Position numbers and translations under genes: made by a program. This document shows, in pieces, positions 1 through 7,965 of a DNA stretch of 64,000 bases. Origin of the DNA: Syntrophomonadaceae bacterium (GTDB taxonomy: Bacteria > Bacillota > PH28-bin88); NCBI GenBank assembly GCA_018333865.1, contig JAGXSE010000023.1, forward strand, positions 81,035 through 145,034, written 5' to 3'. The notes below the pieces were generated by a model, which saw only the letters and a list, made by a program, of their open reading frames with translations, was not told the origin of the DNA and did not search any database. Within the stretch, counting starts at the first letter, position 1, and the number at the start of each line of letters is the position of its first letter.

Positions 1-663
1 CAGTCATTTTCAATCAACCGAGATGATTTTGAAACAGCGCCTTATCATGACAACAGTATTATCCCACTCTATGAAGCACTCAAAGACGCACAGACGAATC
101 CGCGAATAACCGGAATAGAGCTTGTCAGGGAGCGTTACATTGTCATTTCTACGGACGTTTCTGATTTGCGGTATGCCATGATTGTTCGTGCTTCAACACA
201 CGGCGGAGGCTCATCCGACACAGGGTTTGATTATATGCCGTTGCAAGGGGCTTTTTTTGACCAAGATATATTCAGCAATGTCGGCGACAATTATTGGCAA
301 ATTGATGCGGGCGAAAGCTTTGTAATGTATGTGCCGTATCATCTATTTGATGACCATCTGCTTTTCTATTTTTACGCTTTTCAGCATTATGGAGGATTAC
401 GTAGAAACAATAACCTTTCACACCAAATTGGGCATAACTACAAGGTTTACGGTGACATAGCCGATTTCAGAGCATTTTACGGAAGTCTCGGTATTTACGA
501 GATTACGGAAGAGAGAGATAGTCTGATTTTAGAGGGACAAATTCACAGGCGCGAAGCGGGTGTATTATCTGCAAACTTAGCTCCTATCAACGGCAGAATT
601 ATCCTCAGTTTTAGCGAAGAATCGGGGCAGAATTTCGTGGTGTATTCGTTTGAAACTGATTAA
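1..663 (+). CDS. Hypothetical protein, 5' end cut by the window
   Basis: The frame is open from the first base to a TAA at 661-663 (220 residues seen), so the true start lies upstream of the window; the first internal ATG is at 166. The visible part is mostly soluble, with many aromatic residues in its middle and no transmembrane segment or catalytic motif that I recognise. The following lipoprotein gene starts 79 bases downstream with its own ribosome binding site, so the two may be cotranscribed. No function is proposed. Confidence 0.6.
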   Translation, partial: QSFSINRDDFETAPYHDNSIIPLYEALKDAQTNPRITGIELVRERYIVISTDVSDLRYAMIVRASTHGGGSSDTGFDYMPLQGAFFDQDIFSNVGDNYWQIDAGESFVMYVPYHLFDDHLLFYFYAFQHYGGLRRNNNLSHQIGHNYKVYGDIADFRAFYGSLGIYEITEERDSLILEGQIHRREAGVLSANLAPINGRIILSFSEESGQNFVVYSFETD

Positions 664-742
664 GTATAAGAATGCCCTAATTTTGAGCTTCCATTGTTTG
701 TACCGATTCTGTGCGGTTATTAATGTTCGAGGAGTTAAGAGA

Positions 743-1129
743 ATGAAAAAAAGATTTTGCGTATTATTTATTAGCTTACTCATAATACTTGCGCTTGGAG
801 GCTGCAAAGATGCAGTAAGGCCTCAAGACACAACGCTATTAATTAAAGATATTTTGATAGATATAACTTACAATCCAGATGATCCAAGCTTTTTCTGGTA
901 TGATATGGATGGAAAAAGAATTCCTATAATGCCAGATCGCAGCAAGCATCGCTTAATAAAATATTCTTTCAGAATTATGAACATAGGAAGAAAAAATAAA
1001 AATTTTGTAATCGCTGAAGTAATACTTGTTCCTGTGCTTGAAAAAAAGATCCTTCATGGTAGCTACACAAGCCTTGTGCCTCTAAAACTGCAACCAGATG
1101 AGGAAATAACTGAGCAAAGGAGGTGTTAG
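743..1129 (+). CDS. Small lipoprotein, C-terminus possibly replaced by a repeat element
   Basis: The ATG at 743 follows a GAGGAG motif at 729-734. It opens a classic lipoprotein signal: MKKR, a hydrophobic stretch, then the lipobox LGGC with the lipid-modified Cys near residue 20. The mature part (about 108 residues) is polar and matches no family I recognise. The last codons, ending QRRC, lie in a 15-bp direct repeat (1121-1135 and 1137-1151) that leads into the inverted-repeat element at 1145-1401. The natural C-terminus may therefore have been replaced by an insertion. An extended reading from 650 has no ribosome binding site and would lose the signal peptide. Confidence 0.6.
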   Translation: MKKRFCVLFISLLIILALGGCKDAVRPQDTTLLIKDILIDITYNPDDPSFFWYDMDGKRIPIMPDRSKHRLIKYSFRIMNIGRKNKNFVIAEVILVPVLEKKILHGSYTSLVPLKLQPDEEITEQRRC

Positions 1130-1144
1130 GGGGACGAGGTGTTA

Positions 1145-1401
1145 GGGGGACGGGGTTCTTGACACATTTTCCGCCAGTCATATTTATGCCATGCAAACAA
1201 TACTCCGGTTAATCCCTGTTGGTCTGGCGATCTGCCTGATTGAAAGATTGTGTTCATCCCTGAGCTTTTAAGATAAATATTACTTTGCGTCTTCTCCATC
1301 TTTTGCAATTCAGGCCCGCTTTTGATCTTAACAAAGGGCCTGAATGATTTTCCCGGCCTCCTGGTCGGAGATGTAAATAATGTGTCAAGAACCCTGCCCC
1401 C
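1145..1401. mobile_element. MITE-like or REP-like element with terminal inverted repeats
   Basis: A perfect 14-bp inverted repeat, GGGTTCTTGACACA at 1153-1166 and its complement at 1381-1394, extends imperfectly to about 21 bp on each side through G-rich (1145-1152) and C-rich (1395-1401) tails. It encloses about 215 bp. A minus-strand reading frame (1126-1437) crosses the element but has no family motif and starts and ends in the repeats, so I read it as decayed or spurious. Two direct copies of AGGTGTTAGGGGGAC lie at the left edge (1121-1135, 1137-1151). The layout fits a non-autonomous element or a paired REP sequence. No transposase is seen nearby. Confidence 0.45.
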
Positions 1402-1482
1402 ATGCCTCCACCCACCCCCCGGGGGATAAAATCGCAAGGAAGCTTTAAAATACAGCGTTTTTTTGGTATAATTAGGCTATAG

Positions 1483-1805
1483 GTGCGAGTTGCGAACGCA
1501 GCGAGCGAGGAGTAAGTGAGCGTTCCACTTGACGCCGCGCAAGCGGAGTTATTTGTAAGCTTATGAAATACAGCAAGGAAACCCTGCCCGGTAAAGTTTA
1601 GCCAACAGCCGGCACCGAGTCCTTGGAACCGAAGCGGTAACGTCAGGTTTAAGCGTAGGACAGGGGGGCGAGTTGAGCCGAAAGTACAAGCTGAAGTGAT
1701 TGGGCCACGAAATCATTTGATGATGCGGGGAACCGTATACATTAATAGGGCACATACGGTTCTGATAAGGTATACGGTTGGTGCCAGCCGCAATCTACTC
1801 GAGAC
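1483..1805 (+). mobile_element. Group II intron relic without reverse transcriptase (candidate)
   Basis: GTGCGAG at 1483 matches the usual 5' end of bacterial group II introns (GTGCG). A hairpin at about 1729-1763, with arms GAACCGTAT and ATACGGTTC, resembles domain V of these ribozymes, and CTACTCGAG near 1795-1803 resembles the end of domain VI. The element is only about 320 bp, shorter than a full ribozyme, and has no intron-encoded protein, so it looks like a deletion relic. The stretch holds no convincing gene: a minus-strand frame across it has no domain signature. The Fic gene begins about 25 bases beyond. Confidence 0.45.
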
Positions 1806-1829
1806 ACTGTATGGAGCGGGGTGATACTC

Positions 1830-2588
1830 ATGAAGCAGAGATTGCTGGAACGATTGCAGGAAGAAAAAGAGATGAAGCTTAAAGGCGGTCTGTACCATCA
1901 AACTCAGGTCAAACTCGCTTTCAATTCGAACCGGATCGAAGGCAGTCGACTGTCGGAGGATCAGACCCGGTATATTTATGAGACAAACACCGTCAACATG
2001 GAACCGGATGAAGCGGTAAATGTTGACGATATTATTGAAACAGTAAATCATTTTTCCTGCTTTGATTACATGCTTGCCCATGCGGACGAGGAACTGACGG
2101 AGGATATGATTAAAGAATTCCACCGGCTTCTTAAAAGAAATACTTCCGATGAACGCAAAGAGTGGTTTCGTATCGGAGATTACAAAGTCAGGCCTAACGT
2201 AGTCGGTGATATGAAAACAACTGATCCGTCAAAGGTTGGAATAGAAATTCAAAAACTGCTTGCCTATTACCATCAAAAAAATGCTATAACAATTGAGGAT
2301 GTCGTGGATTTCCATTACAGGTTCGAAAGCATCCATCCTTTTCAGGACGGTAATGGCCGAGTAGGGCGGATCATTATGTTTAAAGAATGCCTTAAAAATG
2401 ATATCCTTCCTTTTATCATTGACCATGAGCATAAGCTGTTTTACTACCGTGGTCTGAAGGAGTATAAATCAGAAAAGGGATTTCTTATGGGTACCTGCCT
2501 ATCATCGCAGGATCAATACGAAGCGATGGTCTCGTACTTTTATCCAGACCTAACGCAATCCGGGCCCGAAATGAATCAGTCCCTATAG
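1830..2588 (+). CDS. Fic family AMP-transferase with N-terminal inhibitory helix
   Basis: Fic enzymes transfer AMP from ATP to hydroxyl side chains of target proteins. The full motif HPFQDGNGRVGR is at residues 169-180 with catalytic H169. An N-terminal inhibitory motif of the (S/T)xxxE(G/N) type, SNRIEG, is at 33-38, where E37 would block productive ATP binding. The protein should therefore be self-inhibited and need no separate antitoxin. The ATG at 1830 is chosen because GGAG at about 1813 suits it better than the GTG at 1821. At 252 residues it is a compact Fic protein with no extra wing domain visible. It stands alone between the intron relic and a convergent membrane protein gene. The target is unknown. 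Confidence 0.85.
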   Translation: MKQRLLERLQEEKEMKLKGGLYHQTQVKLAFNSNRIEGSRLSEDQTRYIYETNTVNMEPDEAVNVDDIIETVNHFSCFDYMLAHADEELTEDMIKEFHRLLKRNTSDERKEWFRIGDYKVRPNVVGDMKTTDPSKVGIEIQKLLAYYHQKNAITIEDVVDFHYRFESIHPFQDGNGRVGRIIMFKECLKNDILPFIIDHEHKLFYYRGLKEYKSEKGFLMGTCLSSQDQYEAMVSYFYPDLTQSGPEMNQSL

Positions 2589-2603
2589 AAAAGAATAATG
2601 CGC

Positions 2604-3266
2604 TTACTGTGTCAGTATTAAAAAAACGTATGTATACAAAACAACAAAAAATGCGGAGCAATAAGCGAAAGCTAAGACGGCAAGCAAAATTCCGATGGAA
2701 TTTATTGTGTACGCAGATATCAGAAGCACTAAGCCAAACGCGGCAGCCCATATGAGAAAAAGAACGAATAAACTGTCCCAGCGGCCATGTGTAAGTTGCC
2801 GGCTTTTTTTGAACGACATTGTTATTCCAGAATTATTTAAAAGCAAGAAATGCGATACAAATATAAGTCTGAAAATTAAGTAAATCCCCGGTATTATGAA
2901 TAAGACCAACCCCAAAAGGATGATGAGGAAAAGCATAATGTTAGCGGCGGCAAAATGAATAAAACGTTTTGCGCCTAATAAAAACGCGTCTGATATGCGG
3001 TAGTGAACAGGATCCGTAAGAATGTCAAAGGCTAGCTTTATCAGGACCGCATAGAGGAACAGGGTGGCCAGTCCCCACAATATAAATCGCAATAGGGTTA
3101 TCGAGGAAGATGTTTCCCAAGGCAGCAAACCGAAAAACGAAAGAAGCAAATAGATTATCAGGATGCTTTGCATAACGCGGTTTGACAGTAAAACATCGGC
3201 AGTTTTTTTGAGCACTGCTGAAACCGAAAATTCAGCGTTGCCGGATGAGCTCTGTAAAGCGGGCAT
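2604..3266 (-). CDS. Polytopic membrane protein of unknown function
   Basis: The protein has 220 residues with four to five hydrophobic segments. The start ATG (complement at 3264-3266) is preceded at about nine bases by AAAGGAGG, which decides it over an upstream in-frame start that would add 24 residues. A central segment with a helix-breaking IIPG followed by a short polar loop with KKSRQLTHGRW resembles membrane domains of the glycerophosphodiesterase-associated or DUF975 type. That is only a resemblance. It is convergent with the Fic gene, 15 bases apart. Confidence 0.65.
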   Translation of the reverse strand: MPALQSSSGNAEFSVSAVLKKTADVLLSNRVMQSILIIYLLLSFFGLLPWETSSSITLLRFILWGLATLFLYAVLIKLAFDILTDPVHYRISDAFLLGAKRFIHFAAANIMLFLIILLGLVLFIIPGIYLIFRLIFVSHFLLLNNSGITMSFKKSRQLTHGRWDSLFVLFLIWAAAFGLVLLISAYTINSIGILLAVLAFAYCSAFFVVLYTYVFLILTQ

Positions 3267-3463
3267 GATGGGATTCCTCCTTTTAGGCAAAACTGCCGGG
3301 AAGGTATTCTTAAAAAACCCGTTTATTTTTATTTGCATACATTCGGCAGCGGCCGCCTGAGTCCTTCACATAACAGAGTTAAAGCCTCTCGCGATTCAAC
3401 CGCGTTACAAACTCATGGTGACGGTTACGAGGTTGATTGCTTGCATGCAGCATGATGTTTAGG

Positions 3464-3523
3464 TCGTATATATAAGAAAAAATATCGTATATATTTGACT
3501 AATGGTCCTGTTTGTGTTACTGT
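3464..3523 (+). promoter_or_regulatory. Promoter with tandem direct-repeat operator for the XRE gene
   Basis: A sigma-A-like promoter, TTGACT at 3495-3500, 17 bp, TACTGT at 3518-3523, lies just upstream of the XRE-type regulator gene. Two direct copies of TCGTATATAT at 3464-3473 and 3485-3494 are 21 bp apart, two helical turns, and abut the -35 box. They are good candidates for autoregulatory binding sites of the downstream helix-turn-helix protein. Confidence 0.5.
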
Positions 3524-3544
3524 AATTACATGGAGGTGGCAGCG

Positions 3545-3748
3545 ATGGGTAAAAACCTGCGGATAAAAGCTGCGCGAGCCGCAAAAGACATGTCCCAAAA
3601 AGACCTTGCGGAAGCCGTAGGGGTGGCCCGGCAAACAGTGAATGCAATTGAAAAGGGCGACTATAACCCCTCAATAAAACTTTGCATCGCTATCTGCAAG
3701 GTGCTTGAAAAAACGCTTGACCAGCTTTTTTGGGAGGATGATGACTAA
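3545..3748 (+). CDS. XRE-family helix-turn-helix transcriptional regulator
   Basis: This 67-residue protein is almost entirely one HTH_3/XRE domain: the recognition region reads SQKDLAEAVGVARQTVNAIE, followed by the KGDYNPSIKL turn usual in short Cro-like regulators of this type. The ATG at 3545 follows GGAGG at about 3532-3536. The stop codon overlaps the start of the next gene (TAATG), so the two are translationally coupled. Small XRE regulators paired with a small membrane protein are common in Firmicutes. Autoregulation through the TCGTATATAT repeats is inferred. Confidence 0.85.
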   Translation: MGKNLRIKAARAAKDMSQKDLAEAVGVARQTVNAIEKGDYNPSIKLCIAICKVLEKTLDQLFWEDDD

Positions 3749-4185
3749 TGAGAAATAATAAAAACGGTTTGGACGAAATGCAAAAAGAACGGCGAAACAG
3801 AGTAGGCAATCAAATGTTCATGTTGATGTTCTTTGCGCTCCTTATTGATTCCGGTCTGTATGGAGCAGGGGTGCGATGGCTTGACTATCCTGCTAATGTT
3901 ATGGTTATTATATCCGCCTGCATAAGCATTTACCTTGTCAGGCTGATTGCGCTCAGTGCATACCATCCTCCGAAAACTCAAAGTAGAACCCAAATAACCT
4001 TAATTATCGCCTTTATCATTTCTAGCGCACTTGCAGTTGTGCTTTCAATTACACAGATCGCAGAAAAAACCAATGACAATTCTGCGATGATACTTTTTAT
4101 TGTTTCCGCTGCCGGTCTGCTTGGCATACTAATCGCAGCGGTGATTAAGAAAATAAATAGCAGCAAGGACGATAAAGAAGAGTAG
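3748..4185 (+). CDS. Small integral membrane protein coupled to the XRE regulator
   Basis: The protein has 145 residues and about four transmembrane segments: one near residues 20-40, one near 48-68, one near 82-105 and one near 115-135. Both ends are charged and polar, with a KKINSSKDDKEE-type tail. The start overlaps the stop of the upstream regulator by one base. Genes of this layout (short XRE protein plus small membrane protein) are common but mostly uncharacterised; the membrane partner may sense or sequester. No enzymatic motif is visible. Confidence 0.75.
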   Translation: MRNNKNGLDEMQKERRNRVGNQMFMLMFFALLIDSGLYGAGVRWLDYPANVMVIISACISIYLVRLIALSAYHPPKTQSRTQITLIIAFIISSALAVVLSITQIAEKTNDNSAMILFIVSAAGLLGILIAAVIKKINSSKDDKEE

Positions 4186-4270
4186 CGCGTGGTTATAAGC
4201 CTTTACAGGTCAGGAAGGTTTTATAATTCCTACCGTTCGCAAATAGCGGTTCCTCTACACTTGCTGTCTT

Positions 4271-4312
4271 TAAAAAAATGCCGCACCCCTTAATCTTCCA
4301 AAGGAATGCGGC
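4271..4312 (-). terminator. Intrinsic terminator of the chemoreceptor gene
   Basis: Read on the minus strand, a GCCGCA stem with further pairing of CCTT and AAGG closes on TGCGGC and is followed by A and seven T. It lies about 65 bases beyond the stop codon of the chemoreceptor gene. The convergent membrane protein gene ends at 4185 on the other side. Confidence 0.8.
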
Positions 4313-4375
4313 TCCACCCTTCCAGCTCTTTATCTTTTGTTCTCTCCTGATTGACACAAAAAAGAATCGGGATAG

Positions 4376-6106
4376 CTATTCTCTAAACTGACCGACAACA
4401 TTTTGCATTTCTTGCCCAAGCTTGGCCAGGGCTTCCGCAGATGCCGCGATTTCCTGTGCAGAAGCCGCCTGTTCCTCCGCGCCCGAAGCCATTTCCTGGC
4501 ATGCCGCACTGGCCTTTTTGGCTGCGTCTCCGATTGCGCTGACAGAAACAAGCATACCCTCGTTTCCTTTCGCCAATTCCATCACAGAACGAGATACCTC
4601 AGCTATTTGCTCCGCAATCCCCTCGATGCCCTCCCGGATATCCTGGAAAGCCTGAGTGCCGTTTGCGATAACAATGCTTCCGCCTTCTACCAGGCGGGAG
4701 TTTTCTTTTGCAGACAAAACCACGCTGTCCGTCCCGGTCTGAATCTGCCGGATTAACAATGTTATCTTCTTGGTTGCCTCTTTGGACTGCTCGGCCAGCT
4801 TGCGCACCTCTTCCGCCACCACAGCAAACCCGCTCCCGTGATCTCCGGCGCGAGCCGCCTCAATAGCAGCGTTTAACGCCAAAAGATTCGTCTGGTCGGC
4901 AATGTCTCCGATCATATCGGCAATCTGCCCGATAGCCTGCGAATTGCTTGCGAGGTCTTTTACAACGGCTGTCATTTTGCCGGTAGAAACAGCAATTTGC
5001 TCCATTTCTGTCTTTGTCCTGGACATGGCTTTACTGCCCTCTCCCGCTTTGCTGTTAACTTCCTTGGCGGAAGCGGCAACCATCTGTGCGGCAGCGGCAA
5101 TCTGTTCGGTTGCAGCGGATGACTGCTCGATTGCAGCCAACGCTTCCTGGACCATATCGTTTTGTCGCACAGAACCGCGGGCAACTTCCTGTGTGCCATG
5201 AGCCATATGCGTGGAAATCTCAGCAGCCTGCTCCGAGCTTGCTGTAAGCTCCTCAGCGGAAGCGGCGACACTGGATGTTATACCATGGATCTGATGTACT
5301 ACATAACGAAGGCTTTGCAGCATTTTACCAAAAGAAACCGAAAGCGAGCCGATTTCATCTTTGCCCTTGCCGGAGATGTCCCACTCGATGCCAAGATGCC
5401 CATCGGCCACCTGCCTGGCAGCGTGATCCAGCGCTTTAAGCGGACGGGTTATCATGCGACTGATAAAGAAAACAATGATTATGCTGGCAATAATAGCGAT
5501 AACCAGAAAGAATGCAAACTCCGTTTTGGCCTGGGCGTAATCTTCCCGTGCTGCTGCCATTGTTTTTGCGGAAAGTTCTTGCTTTAAAGCAATTAAATCT
5601 TCAATGCTGCCAAATGTCTTATCCCGATAAACAACCGTTAAGGCATACGCCGCCTTAGCCTCATCTTTTAGATTGTCGCGGCTTAACCGCAGCATTTCGC
5701 TTCTAAGCGGACGATACTTTGCAAGATAGCCCTCAAGCTGCATCATCATCTGGCTTTCGGCTTCTGTCATTTTGGTTTTTTTGTAAGCCGATATTCCTTG
5801 ATTGGCAGCTTCGGCCCGCATGCGGATATTTTCTTCCAGCCTTTGCATTTCCGCCGGACTTGTGGCAATCAGATGCTCAGCCATGTCGATGGCGTTCAGG
5901 GCGGCCATTTGCCGGATATCTGCCAATATCTTTATTGGCTCAAGCCGATCATGGTATATAATCTCGGTTTCTTGATTCAATTTTCCCATGGTAGTGGTGG
6001 CCCTTATCCCGTTGCTAAACATAAAGATAAGCATGATAGCGGCCAAGATCATGATTTTGCTTGAAATTTTCAGGCCTGAAAACCTGCTGTAAAGCTGCCT
6101 TATCAA
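4376..6106 (-). CDS. Methyl-accepting chemotaxis protein
   Basis: This 576-residue transmembrane chemoreceptor has the order: TM1 at about 17-34, a helical extracytoplasmic domain of the four-helix-bundle type (about 35-192), TM2 at about 193-216, a HAMP domain, then the long cytoplasmic coiled coil. The conserved hairpin tip region contains [20 protein letters not shown], a near-invariant signature of the signalling domain that binds CheW and CheA. The start is a TTG at 6104-6106 after GGGGGAG; no better ATG is seen nearby. No che genes are in the window, so this is an orphan receptor. It lies behind a structured RNA with its own terminator (6246-6400), which suggests control by transcript termination. 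Confidence 0.92.
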   Translation of the reverse strand: MIRQLYSRFSGLKISSKIMILAAIMLIFMFSNGIRATTTMGKLNQETEIIYHDRLEPIKILADIRQMAALNAIDMAEHLIATSPAEMQRLEENIRMRAEAANQGISAYKKTKMTEAESQMMMQLEGYLAKYRPLRSEMLRLSRDNLKDEAKAAYALTVVYRDKTFGSIEDLIALKQELSAKTMAAAREDYAQAKTEFAFFLVIAIIASIIIVFFISRMITRPLKALDHAARQVADGHLGIEWDISGKGKDEIGSLSVSFGKMLQSLRYVVHQIHGITSSVAASAEELTASSEQAAEISTHMAHGTQEVARGSVRQNDMVQEALAAIEQSSAATEQIAAAAQMVAASAKEVNSKAGEGSKAMSRTKTEMEQIAVSTGKMTAVVKDLASNSQAIGQIADMIGDIADQTNLLALNAAIEAARAGDHGSGFAVVAEEVRKLAEQSKEATKKITLLIRQIQTGTDSVVLSAKENSRLVEGGSIVIANGTQAFQDIREGIEGIAEQIAEVSRSVMELAKGNEGMLVSVSAIGDAAKKASAACQEMASGAEEQAASAQEIAASAEALAKLGQEMQNVVGQFRE

Positions 6107-6187
6107 AATTCACTCCCCCTTAAATATAGAAAAAATAAACATCGTCCGCGAATGCGCTTTGGTAAAAGACGCAAGACCACTAGCTAT

Positions 6188-6206
6188 TTTAGCATGCGAT
6201 GCTAAA
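6188..6206. promoter_or_regulatory. 19-bp palindrome upstream of the chemoreceptor gene
   Basis: TTTAGCATGCGATGCTAAA is a perfect inverted repeat (8-bp arms, 3-bp centre). It lies between the terminator of the structured RNA and the chemoreceptor start. It could be a repressor site or a transcript hairpin. No adjacent regulator gene points to either. Confidence 0.35.
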
Positions 6207-6245
6207 TCATGGCAACAGCGGGATTGCTGTATCAAGCACCAGAAT

Positions 6246-6400
6246 AAAAAAACCGGGATTTCCGGTTCCCGGCATACTGCGCAAGGCTTCACACAGCCTC
6301 GCCCGCGACATCAGGTTTCATTGATACTGCTGCTTCCGTCCCTACGATACCCGATCGTTTCAGAGCTTCCTAGTCGGTCTCAATTAATAGACCGACTAGG
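6246..6400 (-). ncRNA. Structured leader RNA ending in an intrinsic terminator (family not assigned)
   Basis: On the minus strand, reading toward the chemoreceptor gene, four structures follow one another. First is a perfect 12-bp hairpin with arms at 6369-6380 and 6389-6400. Next is a short hairpin CGAT/ATCG (6345-6357) followed by GGGACGGAAGC. Then comes an 8-bp hairpin with one G-U pair (6281-6302). Last is a terminator, CCGGGA/TCCCGG with seven T (6246-6272). The part between the hairpins looks like a conserved ncRNA core: AAAC, hairpin, GGGACGGAAGC is loosely like the c-di-GMP-I (GEMM) core, but the GNRA loop and the second conserved strand are not evident. A raiA-type ornate RNA is another possibility. 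The class is undecided. Confidence 0.5.
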
Positions 6401-6491
6401 ATATAGCTCGTAATCTTACGACAACTTCACAGTAAAATATTGTAAAAGCTTATTTCGTTCCAGACCCTACAAGCCTTGCTTTGTCTGCAAT

Positions 6492-6620
6492 TTAAAAGTC
6501 ATGCGTCAGCTCTGGCGCATGCAAGGTTTTGCGTATTTCGGACCCTTTTTCCATTTTAATACAGAGTCGATCAAGACGTAATGAAACAGTTTCTGATGAA
6601 TTGCTAATTTTAAGAGCCAT
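6492..6620 (-). CDS. Small ORF of 42 residues with a strong ribosome binding site
   Basis: On the minus strand an ATG (complement at 6618-6620) follows TAGGAGGAAACC, an excellent ribosome binding site and spacing, and opens a 42-codon frame to a TAA at 6492-6494. The peptide is basic and polar with no membrane segment; it begins MALKISNSSETVSLRLD. It could be a true small protein or the surviving 5' end of a lost gene. It lies between the structured RNA and the methylase gene. No family is recognised. Confidence 0.4.
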   Translation of the reverse strand: MALKISNSSETVSLRLDRLCIKMEKGSEIRKTLHAPELTHDF

Positions 6621-6833
6621 GGTTTCCTCCTATTGCATATAATTTAAATAAGAAGTAATCTAAAGCTAAGGTAACAGGGACATGCTTGGGTCATTCCTGA
6701 CTCTCTGACAGACCCAGACTTAAGGCGACGGAAAATGCATGAGCAAAGCAAAGATTTGAGCAATGATCTGATCGGGTTTGACGGTGATGACGATGAGTAG
6801 GGTAATGGACTGTTCTGAAAGAGTGGAATTTAA

Positions 6834-7673
6834 ATGCAAATTAACACGATAAGTCTATTTGATGGAAATAGACCAAGGCCGCCGGTCAAATGGGCAGGTG
6901 GCAAAGGACAGCTCATACCTCAATTTGCCCCTCTGTTTCCAAAGCAGAAATTCAATTTATATATCGAAACATTTGTGGGCGGCGGAGCCGTATTTTTTCA
7001 CCTGCTACCTTTGAAAGCTATAATTATAGACAATAACCCGGAACTAATTAATTTTTACACTATTGTGAGGGACAAGCTGCAAGCTCTTCTCGCAGACCTG
7101 GAAAAACATCAAAATAATGAGGAATATTTCTATAGTATACGCGCCCTTGATCCAGATAAATTGGACGCTGTGTGCCGGGCATCCAGATTTCTCTACCTCA
7201 ATAAAACAGGATACAATGGCCTTTGGCGAGTTAACAAAAAAGGGAAATATAATGTACCTTTTGGGCAATACAAAAACCCTAAGATAGCAGATAAAGAAAA
7301 TCTCCAGCAAGTAAGCAGGGTTTTGCAACAAACAGAAATTATCCTGGGTGATTTCAGTAAAGCTTTAGATTTTATCTTACCAGGTACTTTTGTATACCTT
7401 GATCCGCCTTATCACCCACTTTCTGAATCGGCTAATTTCACTAGTTATACCGCTAGTTCTTTCGGAGCGTATGATCAGCGAAGATTAGCTGAGGTATTCA
7501 AACAGCTGGATGAAAGAGGCTGTTTGGTTATGTTAAGTAATTCTGATACACTATTTATTTGGGAACTTTATAAAGGTTACGATATCAAGATTGTCAACGC
7601 CAGAAGAGCAATTAACTGTAGCGCAGAAAAACGGGGACCAATACCGGAGCTTGTTATTAGAAACTATTTTTGA
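6834..7673 (+). CDS. dam: DNA adenine methyltransferase, Dam/DpnIIA type
   Basis: This 279-residue N6-adenine methyltransferase shows the family order: PPVKWAGGKGQL near residue 16, ETFVGGGAVFFHL (SAM-binding motif I) near 44, and the catalytic DPPY (YLDPPYHPLS) near 187. The family usually recognises GATC. No restriction endonuclease gene is adjacent, so it is an orphan methylase or the remnant of a restriction-modification system. A 21-codon frame ending in an acidic run lies just upstream (6734-6799) and may be a gene remnant. The ATG at 6834 is the first codon of the conserved N-terminus; the ribosome binding site is weak. Confidence 0.9.
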   Translation: MQINTISLFDGNRPRPPVKWAGGKGQLIPQFAPLFPKQKFNLYIETFVGGGAVFFHLLPLKAIIIDNNPELINFYTIVRDKLQALLADLEKHQNNEEYFYSIRALDPDKLDAVCRASRFLYLNKTGYNGLWRVNKKGKYNVPFGQYKNPKIADKENLQQVSRVLQQTEIILGDFSKALDFILPGTFVYLDPPYHPLSESANFTSYTASSFGAYDQRRLAEVFKQLDERGCLVMLSNSDTLFIWELYKGYDIKIVNARRAINCSAEKRGPIPELVIRNYF

Positions 7674-7965
7674 TATATAATGCGGAAAGAACCTGTTTTT
7701 CCGTCCGTTTCTGATCGATCACTTTGTGCTTTTTAGGAAAACGCATACATCCGTAACCTAACACGGAGAACATGTCCCCACACATGCCTATTTGGCGGTA
7801 TAAAATGCTGGCAATCATCTCTTCCTAATCATAAACAAGGTAACTGGCTAAGCCAAGTTTTTAGCAGTATAATAAAAATATGAGCACATGAGCCGTCCCC
7901 TTAGTTTCCCCGGGGATAATTGCATTTGTGCTGCCTGGAATTTGGAGTTTATAGGAACTGTCTTT

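Noticed and set aside
1126..1437. 103-codon minus-strand frame across the inverted-repeat element
   Set aside because: It has no family motif, begins and ends within the terminal repeats and has no ribosome binding site; it may be a decayed remnant but cannot be supported as a gene.
6246..6400. Calling the structured RNA a c-di-GMP-I riboswitch outright
   Set aside because: Only the AAAC-hairpin-GGGACG part is similar; the GNRA tetraloop and receptor and the second conserved strand of that class could not be found.
7674..7965. Possible gene or element between dam and the GH18-like gene
   Set aside because: Only short GTCCCC-type motifs reminiscent of the REP family and AT-rich sequence are seen; no frame or complete repeat unit could be supported.
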